The position numbers were made by a program, and so were the translations under genes. From Campylobacterota bacterium (GTDB taxonomy: Bacteria > Campylobacterota > Campylobacteria > Campylobacterales > Sulfurovaceae), in NCBI GenBank assembly GCA_022600655.1, contig JAHZJZ010000059.1, forward strand, positions 1 through 7,376: a stretch of 7,376 nucleotides of DNA, in the 5' to 3' direction. Below, piece by piece: positions 6,349 to 7,376 of this stretch. Positions within the stretch are counted from its first letter, which is position 1; every line of letters starts with the position of its first letter. Under the pieces are notes generated by a model, which saw nothing but the letters and a program-made list of their open reading frames with translations, searched no databases and was not told the DNA's origin.

Positions 6349-7356
6349 ATGAAAAAGCTAACCATTCTCTCTCTTTTACTTCTACTTCAACCACTCTACT
6401 CAATTGATACATCTAAACTCTACCAAGAGCTAATGCCTTTTGTCTGTAAAAATGAGAACATTACACCTTGTGATAAAAATAGTATTTTAATTCATCATAA
6501 AAACTACTTTAAACTGGATAACAATCGTGTTCTACTCTTTTTTAATACTCATACGCCAAATGTTTATGCAGAACAGTATGGAGTTGTAAATGGAGCTGTT
6601 ATTTTTAATATCAATGGAGATTGGCAGATTGTAAATCATACCTTTTCAGGCTCTATTTATGAGATAAAAAGAGATATACATGCTGGTATTTGGGTGTCTC
6701 ACCCTTGGACGGTAGCAGGAACAACTCCTGCACTCTCTTATAGCAAGAATGGAGTAGAGTGGGTTGATATTAAACTTCCTCCTAGAGGAAACGATTTGAA
6801 TCCTAGTTTTACACTGGACTTCTTGTTATTGGAGAATAAGATTGCTCTTAAATATGATGATGGAACATACGAAACAGGGAAACTTTACTGGATAACAACT
6901 TATAAAGATGCCATAAAAACCAATCCAAAATGGAAAAAAATCAGTGCTAAAGAGTATAACAGTTATCGGTCTATAACCACAACAGCCATTAATAATGCTT
7001 GGTCTGCATGGTCTTCAAAGGAAGATGAGACGAATCTACTACTTCATAATACAATAAATGGAAATAAAATAGAGATTCCAAGCAAACTTAAACGAGGTAC
7101 AGCATCAACTAAAATTTCCTATAGCATCCAAATTGGCTTTTTTAATGTTGAAAAAAATCTCCATATGGTATCTAAAGAGCTAAAGGGTATAACTGAACAT
7201 ACTCTAGTTTCAAAAAAAGTCTCTTATGACAAATATAAACTCTTTTTAGGCTCATTTACAACAAAAAAAGAGGCTCAGGATGCACTAGTAAAACTTAGAA
7301 GTCGATATAGAAAAAACAGATACATTAATCAGGCGTTTATTACGGTTTTACCTTAA
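6349..7356 (+). CDS. Exported protein of unknown function with C-terminal SPOR domain
   Basis: A 335-residue protein whose main body I do not recognise. Residues 1-18 form a signal peptide: Lys2-Lys3, a leucine-rich core, and likely cleavage after Leu-Tyr-Ser18. Cys33 and Cys41 could form a disulfide after export. The middle (about 45-245) looks rich in beta strands and tryptophan, with YSKNGVEW (131-138) resembling a degenerate Asp-box/BNR turn, so a partial beta-propeller is possible but unproven. Residues about 257-335 fit the SPOR order: strand YSIQIGFF, helix, strand TLVSKKVS, strand YKLFLGSF, helix EAQDALVKLRSRY, strand AFITVL. SPOR domains bind denuded peptidoglycan glycans, so a periplasmic wall role is likely. 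AAGGAG five bases before the ATG fixes the start. Sampled composition is clearly AT-richer than pxpA. The stop codon overlaps the next gene's start as TAATG. Confidence 0.8.
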   Translation: MKKLTILSLLLLLQPLYSIDTSKLYQELMPFVCKNENITPCDKNSILIHHKNYFKLDNNRVLLFFNTHTPNVYAEQYGVVNGAVIFNINGDWQIVNHTFSGSIYEIKRDIHAGIWVSHPWTVAGTTPALSYSKNGVEWVDIKLPPRGNDLNPSFTLDFLLLENKIALKYDDGTYETGKLYWITTYKDAIKTNPKWKKISAKEYNSYRSITTTAINNAWSAWSSKEDETNLLLHNTINGNKIEIPSKLKRGTASTKISYSIQIGFFNVEKNLHMVSKELKGITEHTLVSKKVSYDKYKLFLGSFTTKKEAQDALVKLRSRYRKNRYINQAFITVLP

Positions 7357-7376
7357 TGGCATTTGAAGTACTCCAA
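7356..7376 (+). CDS. pxpC: Start of probable 5-oxoprolinase subunit C (biotin-dependent carboxyltransferase-like), cut by window end
   Basis: Seven codons are visible, reading MAFEVLQ, beginning at an ATG that shares its A with the stop codon of the SPOR-domain gene. PxpC/KipA proteins commonly start with a short strand of the type hydrophobic-x-Val-Leu-x-Pro-Gly, so these residues fit, and pxpC is the expected missing partner of pxpA and pxpB. Seven residues cannot prove this; the call rests mainly on context. No separate ribosome site is obvious, so translation is probably coupled to the gene before it. Confidence 0.6.

Noticed and set aside
1..7376. CRISPR array, toxin-antitoxin, defence island, prophage or transposon
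   Set aside because: No regularly spaced repeats, transposase or integrase motifs, terminal inverted repeats or tRNA-like sequence seen on either strand.

Overview
The window looks like chromosomal DNA of a Campylobacterota bacterium (a Sulfurovum/Sulfurimonas/Arcobacter-type organism). This is an inference from low-to-moderate GC, tightly packed genes with short overlaps, AT-rich promoters of the TATAAT kind, and a carboxyspermidine-pathway dehydrogenase like the one Campylobacter uses for spermidine synthesis. No RNA gene, insertion sequence, CRISPR array, integrase or phage gene is visible.

Layout, left to right. (1) 1-145: a stem-loop (20-44) and the promoter/leader of acs. (2) 146-2504, plus strand: acs, AMP-forming acetyl-CoA synthetase, whose last 11 bases overlap a small lipoprotein with a single cupin domain. 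(3) 2505-2706: AT-rich convergent gap with no gene. (4) 2707-4833, minus strand: a carboxyspermidine/carboxynorspermidine dehydrogenase, and upstream of it an AraC-family regulator with a GyrI-like effector domain. (5) 4834-4945: divergent promoter region. (6) 4946-7376, plus strand: pxpA, pxpB, an unrecognised secreted SPOR-domain protein, and the first seven codons of what is probably pxpC, cut by the window end.

How the genes work together. PxpA, PxpB and PxpC form the prokaryotic ATP-dependent 5-oxoprolinase, which turns 5-oxo-L-proline (pyroglutamate) back into glutamate. Here the pxpB-pxpC pair is split by a 335-residue exported protein with a C-terminal SPOR domain (a peptidoglycan-binding fold). 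That gene has its own good-looking promoter and a strong Shine-Dalgarno, and its stop codon overlaps the pxpC start as TAATG. This makes it the most unusual arrangement in the window. The AraC/GyrI regulator is divergent from pxpA and is a natural candidate for controlling it, though its target cannot be proven from sequence. Acetyl-CoA synthetase and the cupin lipoprotein appear translationally coupled, with no obvious functional reason.

Most of the window is ordinary housekeeping metabolism. I see no clear new defence or mobile system; the findings are unusual gene arrangements and candidate regulatory signals.
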